Counted from the stretch's first letter, positions 51,502 through 60,823 are shown. The stretch is 64,000 nucleotides of DNA from Noviluteimonas sp052115395 (GCA_052115395.1 JBFRGO010000001.1), one strand, 5' to 3'. Translations and numbers: made by a program. Notes: generated from the sequence alone by a model not told the origin.

Positions 51502-51858
51502 ATGGCGCTGACGCTGAAGCTCGATGCGATCGAAGACCTGCCGCATACGCCCGCCTCGGACGTCAAGAAGTTCGGCTGGCGCGCGCTGATGCAGGCGATC
51601 GCCAGCAAGGGCAAGGTGGTGGTGACCAACCACAACCAGCCGCAGGCGGTGATCCTTTCGATGGAAGCCTACGACGCGATCCTCGAAGCCTTCCGCGCCG
51701 CCGCGCAAAGCGACCAGGCCGCGCTCGATGCATTGCGCACGCGATTCGATGCGCGCCTTGCCGCGCTGCAGGCGCCCGACGCCGGCGATCGCCTGCGCAA
51801 GGTGGCGCGCGGCGGCGCGAAGCTGTCGGGCAAGGTGAAGTCGGGGGCGACCGACTGA
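51502..51858 (+). CDS. Phd/YefM-type antitoxin
   Basis: This 118-residue protein has a Phd/YefM-like core: FGWRALMQAIASKGKVVVTNHNQPQAVILSMEAYDAIL, where the VVVTNHNQPQAVILSM strand-turn-strand and MEAYDAI helix are the family hallmark. A C-terminal tail rich in Ala/Lys should wrap the toxin. AGGAG precedes its ATG. Its TGA overlaps the toxin ATG by one base as TGATG, so both are made together. Confidence 0.82.
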   Translation: MALTLKLDAIEDLPHTPASDVKKFGWRALMQAIASKGKVVVTNHNQPQAVILSMEAYDAILEAFRAAAQSDQAALDALRTRFDARLAALQAPDAGDRLRKVARGGAKLSGKVKSGATD

Positions 51859-52553
51859 TGCCGCGGCCGGTCTTGTTCGTCCTGGCAGGCGTGAACGGGG
51901 CAGGCAAGAGTTCGATCGGTGGCCACCTGCTGAAGGCGCAAGGGCTGGACTGGTACAACCCCGATGCATTCGCGCGCGCCTTGCGCGAAGCCACCGGGTG
52001 CGACCAGGTCGATGCCAACGCGCAAGCGTGGGAAGAAGGCATGCGTCGCTTCGATCTTGCCCTGGAAGGCAACGCTTCCTTCGCGTTCGAAACCACGCTG
52101 GGCGGCAACACCGTGCCGGCGAAAATCCGGCTCGCCACGGCGACGCACGATGTCATCGTCTGGTTCGTCGGGCTCGCCTCCCCGGAGCAACACATCGCGC
52201 GCGTCGCACTGCGCGTGTCGGCGGGCGGCCATCCGATTCCCGAAAGCAAGATCCGCGAACGCTGGCCGGCCGCACGCGCCAACCTCATCGCGCTCATGCC
52301 CCATATCGCGGCGCTGCACGTCTTCGACAACAGCGTCGATGTCGCGCGTGGCAAGGCGGTTCCCGATCCGGTGCGCGTGCTCGAAATGGAACACGGCAAG
52401 ATCGCATGGCCGATGGACCTGGACGATCTGATCCGCACGCCCGCGTGGGCAAAGCCGCTGATCGAAGCCGCGCTCTCGCTGTCGGAAACCGCGGGACACG
52501 CGCAACGCGTTACAAAGCGCGCACCAGGAACTTCGTCCCGGGCACGGGGTTGA
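51858..52553 (+). CDS. Zeta-like (COG4185) P-loop kinase, predicted toxin
   Basis: This 231-residue P-loop protein has Walker A GVNGAGKSS (11-19), a DAFAR substrate-region motif, FAFETTLGG near residue 75 and GGHPIPESKIRERW (about 121-134), all typical of zeta toxin/COG4185 ATPases. Zeta toxins phosphorylate UDP-N-acetylglucosamine and block wall synthesis; whether this one does is inferred. It is translated from an overlap with the Phd-type antitoxin. The C-terminus overlaps the convergent GNAT gene by 44 bases. Confidence 0.85.
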   Translation: MPRPVLFVLAGVNGAGKSSIGGHLLKAQGLDWYNPDAFARALREATGCDQVDANAQAWEEGMRRFDLALEGNASFAFETTLGGNTVPAKIRLATATHDVIVWFVGLASPEQHIARVALRVSAGGHPIPESKIRERWPAARANLIALMPHIAALHVFDNSVDVARGKAVPDPVRVLEMEHGKIAWPMDLDDLIRTPAWAKPLIEAALSLSETAGHAQRVTKRAPGTSSRARG

Positions 52554-52974
52554 ACACGTAGGCTTCGGTCGGTACGAAGCCAAGGTCCGCATACAACTGT
52601 TGCGCGGTCGCCATCGTCGGCAGCGTGTCGAGGAACATGCGCGTGTAGCCGGCGCTTTTCGCTTCGTCGCACAGGCGTTGCACGAGGCGGCGGCCCAATT
52701 GATGGCCTCTGGCGTCCGGCCGGACATACAGGCGTTTCATTTCACAATCGGCCCCGGACAAGGGGCGCATGCAGATGCAGGCAAGCACCCGATCGTTCTC
52801 CTTCGCGAGCAGCAGCCGGCCTTCGGGCCGCGCGTATTTGCCGGGCAGCGCCGCAAGTTCGGCGTCGAAGTCCTGGAAGTCCAGGTCCACGTCCAGGCCA
52901 GCTGCGTATTCGCGAAACAGAGCACGCACGGTGTCGAGGTCTTCGGGGAAGGCGGCGTCGAGGATCGCGATCAT
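52510..52974 (-). CDS. GNAT-family N-acetyltransferase
   Basis: This is a 154-residue enzyme with the complete GNAT fold: ILDAAFPEDLDTVRALFREY at the N-terminus, EMKRLYVRPDARGHQLGRRLV as the acetyl-CoA loop (RxxxGxG-like), MFLDTLPTMATAQQLYADLGF and a C-terminal strand. Length fits. The substrate is unknown. Its 3' end overlaps the zeta-like toxin gene. An upstream extension to 53163 lacks GNAT features. Confidence 0.88.
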   Translation of the reverse strand: MIAILDAAFPEDLDTVRALFREYAAGLDVDLDFQDFDAELAALPGKYARPEGRLLLAKENDRVLACICMRPLSGADCEMKRLYVRPDARGHQLGRRLVQRLCDEAKSAGYTRMFLDTLPTMATAQQLYADLGFVPTEAYVFNPVPGTKFLVRAL

Positions 52975-53027
52975 GTCCGGAGTGTAAGGGCGGCCCCGCG
53001 TCGTGCGGAGCGCGCCCGAATCGACGA

Positions 53028-53177
53028 TCAGCCTTCCTGCCTGGCCGAAACGTGCGCTTCCTTCAATCTCGTCGCGCACTCTTCGCAACACACTTCGACG
53101 GTCTGGCCGCCGACTTTCACCTCGATGGCGTTCTCGTCGAGCGGGTAATCGCAGGCGGCGCAAGTCTTCTGGGACAT
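53028..53177 (-). CDS. 49-residue metal-binding (zinc-ribbon/TRASH-like) protein
   Basis: The ATG at 53177 has GGAGAACC seven bases upstream and is followed by a 49-codon frame ending TGA at 53028. It begins MSQKTCAACDYPL and continues NAIEVKVGGQTVEVCCEECA, so two Cys pairs (CAAC and CEEC, plus an extra Cys) form a likely zinc or copper site of the YHS/TRASH kind. It is shorter than usual gene-calling limits. It lies between the GNAT and AraC genes on the same strand. Confidence 0.75.
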   Translation of the reverse strand: MSQKTCAACDYPLDENAIEVKVGGQTVEVCCEECATRLKEAHVSARQEG

Positions 53178-53255
53178 GGTGGTTCTCCAGGGGGCGTACC
53201 CGTAGCGGGTAGGTGCATTGAACCGCCAGGGCGCATCGGCGCGCTTTCGGAATCT

Positions 53256-54089
53256 TTAGCGACGACGCAACGCGGTCTGCCGGAACTCCGACGGCGAGCG
53301 TCCATACACCTGCTGGAAGGCCGCGCTGAAATGACTGTGGCTGGAGAAACCGAGCGTCAGGCCCAGCGTCGTCAGGTCCTCGACTTCACTCAGCAGATCC
53401 AGCGCACGCGCAAGGCGCAGCCGCAGTTGATAGCGATACAGGGGCATGCCCTCGACCAGCTGGAAACTCTGCGTGAGATACACCGGCGAAACGCCGACTT
53501 CGGCGGCGACCCCCGCCAGCGTCCAGCGTCGCGCGAGGTCGCGCATCAACACGAGCTTGGCGCGATCGACCAGGCGTTGCCGGCCGACACTCGAGGCGGC
53601 GGCATGCGTCGTGCGCGGCCCGATCGCGCGTTGCACCAGCGTCAGGGCGAGGCTTTCGCCTTCGAGCGGTTCGGCGATCCCTTCGCGCAGGCTGTGGCGG
53701 AGCAGGGCGACGAGAACCTGCGCGCGCGCGTCGATGCGCAGCCGATGCAGGCGGAACGCGAACGCATCTCCCTCGCGCAACAGGTGCTTCGGCGCGATTT
53801 CCTGCAACAGCGCTTCGTCCACTGCGATCGCCAGGCTGGCATCGCCACCCGGGTTCGGATGACGCACGCGATAGCTTTCCCCGCGATTGAAGATCAGGAC
53901 CTGGCTCGCATCGGCCACGGCCTCTTCTTCGCCGACATGCACGACGTACGTGCCGCGATACGGAAAGACGAGCTCGGTGGTACTCGAGCGTTCTTCATCG
54001 CCCAAGTGACGATGGGTTCCTGCGCAAACGACATCCCGCACTGCGACAGTGGGCGTTCGCAACAGCAGGTGGATGGCGAATTCGGACAT
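53256..54089 (-). CDS. AraC-family transcription regulator
   Basis: This 277-residue protein has an N-terminal cupin-like sensor (TELVFPYRGTYVVHVGEEE) and a C-terminal double helix-turn-helix: WTLAGVAAEVGVSPVYLTQSF and LGLTLGFSSHSHFSAAFQQVYG with SPSEFRQ. The ATG at 54089 is chosen because the frame upstream lacks domain character. It is followed by the small metal-binding gene and preceded by the M14 peptidase gene, both on the same strand. Confidence 0.9.
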   Translation of the reverse strand: MSEFAIHLLLRTPTVAVRDVVCAGTHRHLGDEERSSTTELVFPYRGTYVVHVGEEEAVADASQVLIFNRGESYRVRHPNPGGDASLAIAVDEALLQEIAPKHLLREGDAFAFRLHRLRIDARAQVLVALLRHSLREGIAEPLEGESLALTLVQRAIGPRTTHAAASSVGRQRLVDRAKLVLMRDLARRWTLAGVAAEVGVSPVYLTQSFQLVEGMPLYRYQLRLRLARALDLLSEVEDLTTLGLTLGFSSHSHFSAAFQQVYGRSPSEFRQTALRRR

Positions 54090-54108
54090 GGGCGCGTCGC
54101 GTGGACCT

Positions 54109-55032
54109 TCAGCGCGCAACCTGCTCCAACGCAAACGCAATCGCCGCCCGCACCGCCGCCACCTGCGCATCGTTGCACTGCTCGGGCGTCGCGCGCGGGC
54201 TGTCGGGATACACCTCGGTCGTCGTGCGATAACGCGCATTGGTGATCGACGGGCACAGCCCCAACGCGCGCAGCGGGTAGTTGATCACCCCGTGCGCGAC
54301 GACGGGAGAAGCGATGATTTCGTTGTGCGCATCCGGCGGCGCGATGTGCGTGACCTGCTCGACCGCCGCGATGATCGCCTGCTGGAATTCGGGCTGCGGG
54401 TCTTCGGTATCGCCGACGAGATAGAACCCATCTGGGATGCCCTCGGCTTCGAAGGGTTTGCCATCGCGCGCGGCGAGGGCGGGGCGGAACTCGGATTCGT
54501 CGCTGTCCGTGGTTTCGTGCAGGTCGATGTGCACCAGCACCTTGTCGCGAATGGGCGCGACCAGGCGCAGCAACGCGGCCGATTCTTCCGACGGGCTGTT
54601 CTCGCGGAACGAACGATTGGGGTCGATCGCGTTCGGGTTCCAGCGATGGATGCGTTCGTACGCCCATGGGCTCACGCACGGAACGACGAGCAGGTTCGCG
54701 CGCCCGGCGTATTCCTGCCCATGCTGTTCGAGGAATTGCAGCGCGCCATGCACGCCGCTGGTTTCGTACCCGTGCACGCCGCCGGTGACGAGGATCGTCG
54801 GCAGCGCGTGGTTCCAGTCGCGCGAACGGATGGCCAGCTGCGGGAAGGTTTCATCGCCGTAGACCAGACGGCCGTATTCACTGACGTCGAAGCGCGCGCG
54901 CAAACGATCCACGCGCGCGACGACATCGTCGGCATAGCTGCGATGGCGGACCTGCCCGGCGAGCCACGCCTGCTTTTCGGCGGCACCCCAGGCTTGGCCG
55001 GGGGTGCCGATGGGGTAGGACGATGCGGTCAT
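54109..55032 (-). CDS. M14-family metallocarboxypeptidase
   Basis: This is a 307-residue protein with the M14 zinc site: GGVHGYETSG (HxxE), a distal His in HIDLHETTD, substrate Arg in DPNRSF and a catalytic Glu in TTEVYPDSP. There is no signal peptide, so it acts in the cytoplasm. Members trim peptides or deacylate amino acids (succinylglutamate desuccinylase relatives). The substrate is unknown. It precedes the AraC gene by 19 bases. Confidence 0.85.
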   Translation of the reverse strand: MTASSYPIGTPGQAWGAAEKQAWLAGQVRHRSYADDVVARVDRLRARFDVSEYGRLVYGDETFPQLAIRSRDWNHALPTILVTGGVHGYETSGVHGALQFLEQHGQEYAGRANLLVVPCVSPWAYERIHRWNPNAIDPNRSFRENSPSEESAALLRLVAPIRDKVLVHIDLHETTDSDESEFRPALAARDGKPFEAEGIPDGFYLVGDTEDPQPEFQQAIIAAVEQVTHIAPPDAHNEIIASPVVAHGVINYPLRALGLCPSITNARYRTTTEVYPDSPRATPEQCNDAQVAAVRAAIAFALEQVAR

Positions 55033-55206
55033 GGGAAAGCGGGTGCAGTGGGAGAAAACAACTTTACACGCACCACCCGTCGCGCCCCCAGCTCGACCGT
55101 CCGCCGCACCGACCCCCGACTAGCCCGTTGGTCATCTTGTCTTTCCCCGCGCCGCTCCGCACAGTCGGCGGGGTTTACGGGATCCTATTGCCTCGGGGAG
55201 TCACAG

Positions 55207-56835
55207 ATGGACAGACGCACGTTCCTCACGATGTCGGGCCTGGGCGTGGCCGGCCTGATGGTGCCTTTCGGCCGCGTCATCGCCGCCGAAGCGCTGGTGG
55301 ACATCATGGATGTGGGCAAGAAGAAGGCGCTGGCCGATGCCGCGCTGCAGGCCGCGACCTCCGCGGGCGCGACCTATTGCGACGTGCGCATCGGGCGCTA
55401 CCTGCGCCAGTTCGTGATCACGCGCGAGGACAAGGTCCAGAACGTGGTCAACACCGAGTCCACCGGCATCGGCGTGCGCGTGCTGGTCAACGGCGCCTGG
55501 GGCTTCTCGGCCACCAACGCGCTGAACACGCAGGGCGTGGTGAAGGCCGCGCAGCAGGCGGCGGCCATCGCCAGGGCCAACGCGAAGATGCAGACCGCCC
55601 CCGTGCAGCTGGCCAAGGCGCCGGGCGTGGGTGAGGTTGCGTGGAAGACGCCCATCGTCAAGAACTCGATGGAAGTGCCGATCAAGGACAAGGTGGACCT
55701 GCTGCTCGGCGTCAACGCCGCGGCGCTGGCCGCCGGCGGCGACTTCGTCAACTCGATGCTGTTCCTGGTCAACGAGCAGAAGTACTTCGCGTCCACCGAT
55801 GGCAGCTACATCGACCAGGACGTGCACCGCATCTGGGCGCCGATGACGGTCACCGCCATCGACAAGGCCAGCGGCAAGTTCCGCGAGCGCGACGGTTTGT
55901 CCGCGCCGATGGGCATGGGCTTCGAATACCTGGATGGCGCGCAGTCGGGCAAGTTCGTCTCGCCCAACGGCGTGACCAACTACGGCCTGTCCTACGACAT
56001 GAAGGAGGACGCGATCGCCGCGGCGAAGCACGCGCGCGCCAAGCTCACCGCGCCGTCGGTCAAGCCGGGCAAGTACGACCTGGTGCTCGATCCCTCGCAC
56101 ACCTGGCTCACGATCCACGAATCGGTCGGCCACCCGACCGAACTGGACCGCGTGCTCGGCTACGAAGCCAACTACGCCGGCACCAGCTTCGCCACGCTCG
56201 ACAAGCGCGCCAACAAGTTCCAGTACGGCAGCGACAAGGTGAACATCGTCGCCGACAAGCTGCAGAAGGGCAGCCTGGGCGCGGTGGGTTACGACGACGA
56301 AGGCGTCAAGACCAAGCGCTGGGACCTGATCAAGGACGGCGTGCTGGTCGATTACCAGACCATCCGCGACCAGGCCCACATCCTGGGCAAGACCGAATCC
56401 GACGGTTGCTGCTACGCCGATTCCTGGTCGAGCGTGCAGTTCCAGCGCATGGCCAACGTGTCGATGCAGCCGGGCAAGGAGAAGCTCGGTGTCGCGCAGA
56501 TGATCAAGGACGTCGAGAACGGCATCTACATCATCGGCGACGGCTCGTTCTCCATCGACCAGCAGCGCTACAACGCGCAGTTCGGCGGCCAGCTGTTCTT
56601 CGAAATCAAGAACGGCCAGATCACCAGGCAGATCGAAGACGTCGCCTACCAGATCCGCACGCCGGAATTCTGGAACGCGTGCGTCGGCGTCTGCGACGAA
56701 AGCGACTATCGCCTCGGCGGTTCGTTCTTCGACGGCAAGGGCCAGCCGGGCCAGGTTTCGGCGGTCTCGCACGGGTCGAGCACGGCGCGCTTCAACGGCA
56801 TCAACGTCATCAACACCGCCCGCAACCTCGGCTGA
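55207..56835 (+). CDS. TldD-like metallopeptidase with a twin-arginine signal
   Basis: This 542-residue protein starts MDRRTFLTMSGLGVAGLMVP, a twin-arginine (RRxFL) leader, so it should be exported folded. The body is TldD: YCDVRIGRYLRQFV, GIGVRVLVNGAWGF, and the zinc motif HESVGHPTELD (His304-Asp314). TldD/TldE in E. coli is a cytoplasmic protease that matures microcins and degrades CcdA. The exported form here is unusual. GGGGAG precedes the ATG. It is followed after 18 bases by the TldE-like partner. Confidence 0.92.
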   Translation: MDRRTFLTMSGLGVAGLMVPFGRVIAAEALVDIMDVGKKKALADAALQAATSAGATYCDVRIGRYLRQFVITREDKVQNVVNTESTGIGVRVLVNGAWGFSATNALNTQGVVKAAQQAAAIARANAKMQTAPVQLAKAPGVGEVAWKTPIVKNSMEVPIKDKVDLLLGVNAAALAAGGDFVNSMLFLVNEQKYFASTDGSYIDQDVHRIWAPMTVTAIDKASGKFRERDGLSAPMGMGFEYLDGAQSGKFVSPNGVTNYGLSYDMKEDAIAAAKHARAKLTAPSVKPGKYDLVLDPSHTWLTIHESVGHPTELDRVLGYEANYAGTSFATLDKRANKFQYGSDKVNIVADKLQKGSLGAVGYDDEGVKTKRWDLIKDGVLVDYQTIRDQAHILGKTESDGCCYADSWSSVQFQRMANVSMQPGKEKLGVAQMIKDVENGIYIIGDGSFSIDQQRYNAQFGGQLFFEIKNGQITRQIEDVAYQIRTPEFWNACVGVCDESDYRLGGSFFDGKGQPGQVSAVSHGSSTARFNGINVINTARNLG

Positions 56836-56853
56836 TCTTCGGAGACCTATCAA

Positions 56854-58188
56854 ATGAGCATCCTCAGCGAAGAGCAGGCCAAGGCCATCCTCGACAAGGT
56901 CGTCAAACTGTCGAAGGCCGACCAGTGCACCGCGCAACTGACCGGCAACGTCGACGGCAACATCCGGTTCGCGCTCAACAACATTTCCACCAGCGGCATC
57001 GTCGAAGACACCGAATTGGCGGTGGAAGTCGCCTTCGGCAAGCGCGTGGGCGTGGCGACGATCAACGAGTTCGACGACGCCTCGCTCGAACGCGTGGTGC
57101 GCCGTGCCGAAGAGCTCGCGCGCCTGGCGCCCGAAAACCCGGAGTTCATGCCGGCCATCGAGAAGCAGACCTACAAGCCGAGCCCGACCTTCAGCGAATC
57201 GATCGCCGCGATCACGCCGGAATATCGCGCCCAGGTCGCCGCCGATTCGATCGCGCCGTGCAAGAACCAGAAGCTCATCGCCGCCGGCTTCCTGGAAGAC
57301 GGCCAGAGCTTCGTGGCCTTCGCCAACAGCAAGGGCAACTTCGGTTACCAGCGCGCGACCAGCTTCGACTACACCTGCACCGTGCGCACCGAAGACGGCC
57401 GCGGTTCGGGCTGGGTGGGGCGCAACGTCAAGGAAGCCGGCGAGTTCAAGGCCGACGACGACATCCGCGTGGCGATGCGCAAGGCCACCGAATCCTCCGA
57501 AGCCAAGGCACTGGAACCGGGCAAGTACACCGTGATCCTGGAGCCGGCCGCGGCCGCGGGCCTGATCTCCTTCATGTTCAATTTCTTCGGTGCGCGCGAG
57601 GCCGACGAAGGCCGCAGCTTCCTGTCGAAGAAGGGCGGCGGCAACAAGCTCGGCGACCAGGTGTTCGACCCGCGCGTGAACTTCAGCGCCGATCCGTGGG
57701 ATGCCAATGCACCGGTGCTGCCGTGGGATGGCGAAGGCCTGCCGCGCGAGACGATGCCGATCGTGAAGGACGGCAAGGTGGTGGCGTTGCAGTACTCGCG
57801 CTACTGGGCGAAGAAGCAGGGCAAGCGCGCCGTCGGCGACCCGGGCAACCTCATCATGTCCGGTGGCGACAAGAGCACCGCGCAGCTGGTGGCCGGTACG
57901 CAGAAGGGCATCCTCGTCACGCGCACCTGGTACATCCGCATGGTCGATCCGCAGACGGTGCTGCTCACCGGCCTGACGCGCGATGGCACCTTCTACATCG
58001 AGAACGGGCAGATCAAGTATCCGGTGAAGAATTTCCGCTTCAACGAATCGCCGGTGATCATGCTCAACAACATCGAGGAACTCGGCAAGCCGGTGCGCAC
58101 CGCCGGCGACGAATCCTCGCTGCTGATGATGATCCCGCCGATGAAGTTGCGCGACTTCACCTTCACCTCGCTTTCGGACGCGGTGTAA
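56854..58188 (+). CDS. TldE/PmbA-like partner of the exported TldD
   Basis: This 444-residue protein shares the TldD/PmbA fold but lacks the HExxxH zinc motif, as TldE does. Conserved parts include FGKRVGVATINEFDD, TSFDYTCTVRTEDG and the C-terminal IENGQIKYPVKNFRFNESP. It has no signal peptide (starts MSILSEEQAKAIL), unlike its partner. In the family TldD and TldE form a heterodimer with the active site covered by TldE. It is 4 bases from the DUF4159 gene. Confidence 0.9.
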   Translation: MSILSEEQAKAILDKVVKLSKADQCTAQLTGNVDGNIRFALNNISTSGIVEDTELAVEVAFGKRVGVATINEFDDASLERVVRRAEELARLAPENPEFMPAIEKQTYKPSPTFSESIAAITPEYRAQVAADSIAPCKNQKLIAAGFLEDGQSFVAFANSKGNFGYQRATSFDYTCTVRTEDGRGSGWVGRNVKEAGEFKADDDIRVAMRKATESSEAKALEPGKYTVILEPAAAAGLISFMFNFFGAREADEGRSFLSKKGGGNKLGDQVFDPRVNFSADPWDANAPVLPWDGEGLPRETMPIVKDGKVVALQYSRYWAKKQGKRAVGDPGNLIMSGGDKSTAQLVAGTQKGILVTRTWYIRMVDPQTVLLTGLTRDGTFYIENGQIKYPVKNFRFNESPVIMLNNIEELGKPVRTAGDESSLLMMIPPMKLRDFTFTSLSDAV

Positions 58189-58192
58189 GCGT

Positions 58193-58894
58193 GTGACGCG
58201 TGCGCAGTTCCTCCGGCTGCTCCTGCTCGGGGCAGTCGGAGCTGCATTGCCGCCGCGCGCGCACGCGGCGCGCGTGGCGTACGACTTCTGGCTCACGCGC
58301 CTGAAGTACGACTCCGGCGACTGGGACGTCGACCAGCGCATGCCGTCGAACCTGGTGACGTCCCTGATCGACTACACCAACCTGCGCGTGGACCCGACCG
58401 AACACGTGCTGGCGCTGGCCGATCCGAAGATGCTCACCGCGCCGTTCTGCTACCTCGCCGGGCACAAGCTGGTGGAGTTCAACCCGCAGGAGCGGCGCAA
58501 TTTCGAGCGTTACGTGCGCAACGGCGGCTTCGTGTTCGTCGACGATTGCAACCACGACATCGACGGCTTGTTCGCCAAGTCCTTCGAAGCGCAGATGGCG
58601 TCGATTTTCGGGCCGAAGGCCCTGCGCAAGTTGCCGAACAACCATCCGATCTATCGCAGCTTCTTCAAGTTCCCCGACGGCCCGCCGGCCACCGGCTTCG
58701 AACTGAACGGGTGGGGCGATGACCTGGTGCACGATTACCTGCGCGGGATCGAGATCGACGGGCGCCTGGGCGTGCTTTACAGCAACAAGGATTATGGTTG
58801 CGAGTGGGACTACGACTGGCGCAACAAGCGCTTCCTGGCCGAGGACAACACCAAGTTCGCGGTCAACATCGTGATGTATGCATTGAACAGCTGA
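58193..58894 (+). CDS. DUF4159-family exported protein
   Basis: This 233-residue protein starts with GTG and has an N-terminal signal-like segment (FLRLLLLGAVGAALPPRAHA). The DUF4159 core follows: FWLTRLKYDSGDWDVD, LVTSLIDYTNLRVDP, EFNPQERRNFERYVRNGGFV and VDDCNHDID, then LPNNHPIYRSFF and a C-terminal GVLYSNKDYGCEWDYDW. The fold resembles class I glutamine amidotransferases without the catalytic Cys. Function unknown. It lies between tldE and moxR. Confidence 0.85.
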   Translation: MTRAQFLRLLLLGAVGAALPPRAHAARVAYDFWLTRLKYDSGDWDVDQRMPSNLVTSLIDYTNLRVDPTEHVLALADPKMLTAPFCYLAGHKLVEFNPQERRNFERYVRNGGFVFVDDCNHDIDGLFAKSFEAQMASIFGPKALRKLPNNHPIYRSFFKFPDGPPATGFELNGWGDDLVHDYLRGIEIDGRLGVLYSNKDYGCEWDYDWRNKRFLAEDNTKFAVNIVMYALNS

Positions 58895-58897
58895 CGG

Positions 58898-59899
58898 ATG
58901 CCCATGAACGACAATTTCTCCGAAGCCGACCTCAAGGCGCAGCTCGCGCGCCTGGCCACGCTGCGCAATGCGATCGCGCAGGCGATCGTCGGCCAGGAAG
59001 CGGTGGTCGAACAGTTGCTCATCGGCTTGCTCGCCGGCGGGCACTGCCTGCTCGAAGGCGTGCCGGGCTTGGGCAAGACGCTGCTCGTGCGTTCGCTCGG
59101 GCAAGCGCTCGCGTTGCAGTTCCGCCGCGTGCAGTTCACGCCCGACCTGATGCCCAGCGACATCCTCGGCACCGAGTTGCTGGAGGAAGACCACGGCACC
59201 GGCCATCGGCATTTCCGTTTCCAGCCCGGCCCGATCTTCACCAACCTGCTGCTCGCCGATGAATTGAACCGCACGCCGCCGAAGACGCAGGCTGCCTTAC
59301 TCGAAGCGATGCAGGAACGCACGGTGAGCTATGCGGGCGTGACGCATGCGTTGCCGTCGCCGTTCTTCGTGCTCGCGACACAGAATCCGCTGGAACAGGC
59401 CGGTACGTATCCTTTGCCGGAGGCGCAGCTGGATCGCTTCCTGCTGCACATCCGCGTCGATTATCCGAGCGAGCGCGAGGAGTACGACATCCTCGCCCAG
59501 ACGACCGGCACGGCGACGGGGCAGGTCCCCGAAGTGATGCACGGCGAAGAAGTGCTCGCCTTGCAGGCGCGCGTGCGCGAAGTGCACCTGGGTCCGGATC
59601 TGCTCGCATGGATCACGCGCCTGGTGCGCGCCAGCCGGCCGGGCGAGAACGCTCCCGCGGAAATCCGCCAATGGGTGAAGTGGGGCGCCGGCCCGCGTGC
59701 GGGGCAGTCGCTCGTGCTGGCGGCGAAGGCGCGTGCCTTGTTGCACGGCCGCCTGTCGGCGACGCGCGAGGACATCCTCGCGCTCGCCGCGCCCGTGATG
59801 CGCCATCGCCTGCTGCTGTCCTTCGCCGCCGAAGCCGAGCAGAAGAGCGCGGACGACGTGATCGCGGCGCTGTTGCGCAGCGTTCCGTTCACCGCCTGA
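58898..59899 (+). CDS. MoxR-family AAA+ ATPase
   Basis: This 333-residue ATPase has Walker A GVPGLGKT (54-61), Walker B LLLADELNRT (about 115-124), sensor motifs (ATQNPLEQAGTYPLPEAQLDRF) and a C-terminal lid domain. MoxR proteins act as chaperones that load or activate vWA-domain partners. Here it precedes DUF58, BatA-like and DUF4175 genes, the standard MoxR-cluster order, and follows the TldD/TldE pair by the DUF4159 gene. Confidence 0.94.
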   Translation: MPMNDNFSEADLKAQLARLATLRNAIAQAIVGQEAVVEQLLIGLLAGGHCLLEGVPGLGKTLLVRSLGQALALQFRRVQFTPDLMPSDILGTELLEEDHGTGHRHFRFQPGPIFTNLLLADELNRTPPKTQAALLEAMQERTVSYAGVTHALPSPFFVLATQNPLEQAGTYPLPEAQLDRFLLHIRVDYPSEREEYDILAQTTGTATGQVPEVMHGEEVLALQARVREVHLGPDLLAWITRLVRASRPGENAPAEIRQWVKWGAGPRAGQSLVLAAKARALLHGRLSATREDILALAAPVMRHRLLLSFAAEAEQKSADDVIAALLRSVPFTA

Positions 59900-59911
59900 C
59901 GAGCGCGATCC

Positions 59912-60823
59912 GTGCGTGCAGGCCCGACGATCGCCGAACTGATACCGCCGCAAGTGCGCGCGCGGTTGAAGGACTTGCGCCTGGTGTCGCGGCGCGCGGT
60001 GGGTCTGCAGGGCGTCGGATTGCATCACAGCCGCAGCCGCGGGGCGGGGCTGGAGTTCGCGCAGTATCGTGCGTACGAGCCGGGCGATGAGTTGCGCCAG
60101 GTCGATTGGAAACTCTACGCGCGTTCGGACCGCTTCTTCGTGCGCGAAGCCGAGCGCGAAAGCCCGCTGGCCGTGTGGTTGCTTGTCGATGCGACCGCCT
60201 CGATGGCGCAGGAAGATGCCGCGCGTCCGGGGTGGTCGCGTTTGTCGGCGGCCAAGGGGCTCGCGGCCTGCGTCGCCGAACTCGCGTTGCGGCAGGGCGA
60301 TCGTTTCGGCATGGCGGTGTTGCGCGGCGATGGCGTGCGCCTGGTGCCGGCGGGTTCGTCGGTGCGGCAACGCGATCGCTTGTTCCTCGAATTGCACGGA
60401 CTGGCGGCCGATGGTCGCTGGCCGAATGCCGAACAACTGCGGCCCTTGTGGGAGCGCATCGGTGCGGGCGACCTCGTCGTGTTGCTCAGCGATCTGTTCG
60501 ACGAAGGCGCGGTCGATGTCGCCACGCGCATGGCGGCGGCGCGGCGCGAAGTGCTCGCGATCCAGATCCTGACGGCCGAAGAGCGCGATTTTCCGTTCGA
60601 AGGCGGGCATCGCTTCCGCGATCCGGAGACCGGCGAAGAGCTGCTCGGCGACGGGCCGGCGATGCAGGGCGACTTCCTCGCGCGCTTCGCAGCGGCGCGG
60701 CGCGCGTTGCAGGCGCGCCTGGATACGGCGGGCATTCGCCACGCCGACTATGTGCTCGACCAGCCGCTCGACCTGCCGCTGCGACGCCTGTTCGGCGCGC
60801 GCGATGCCGCGGAGTACACGTGA
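59912..60823 (+). CDS. DUF58-family protein (MoxR partner)
   Basis: This 303-residue protein starts with GTG. The DUF58 signature RAYEPGDELRQVDWKLYAR is at residues 53-71, followed by a von Willebrand A-like region with VDATASM (Asp93) where a metal-binding DxSxS would be; here the middle Ser is Thr. DUF58 proteins are the usual substrate of MoxR ATPases. Its stop overlaps the next start as GTGA. Confidence 0.9.
   Translation: MRAGPTIAELIPPQVRARLKDLRLVSRRAVGLQGVGLHHSRSRGAGLEFAQYRAYEPGDELRQVDWKLYARSDRFFVREAERESPLAVWLLVDATASMAQEDAARPGWSRLSAAKGLAACVAELALRQGDRFGMAVLRGDGVRLVPAGSSVRQRDRLFLELHGLAADGRWPNAEQLRPLWERIGAGDLVVLLSDLFDEGAVDVATRMAAARREVLAIQILTAEERDFPFEGGHRFRDPETGEELLGDGPAMQGDFLARFAAARRALQARLDTAGIRHADYVLDQPLDLPLRRLFGARDAAEYT

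Noticed and set aside
55201..58341. Minus-strand frame of more than 1,000 codons opposite tldD and tldE
   Set aside because: It is an antisense shadow made of His, Asp, Val and Arg repeats, without ribosome site or domains.
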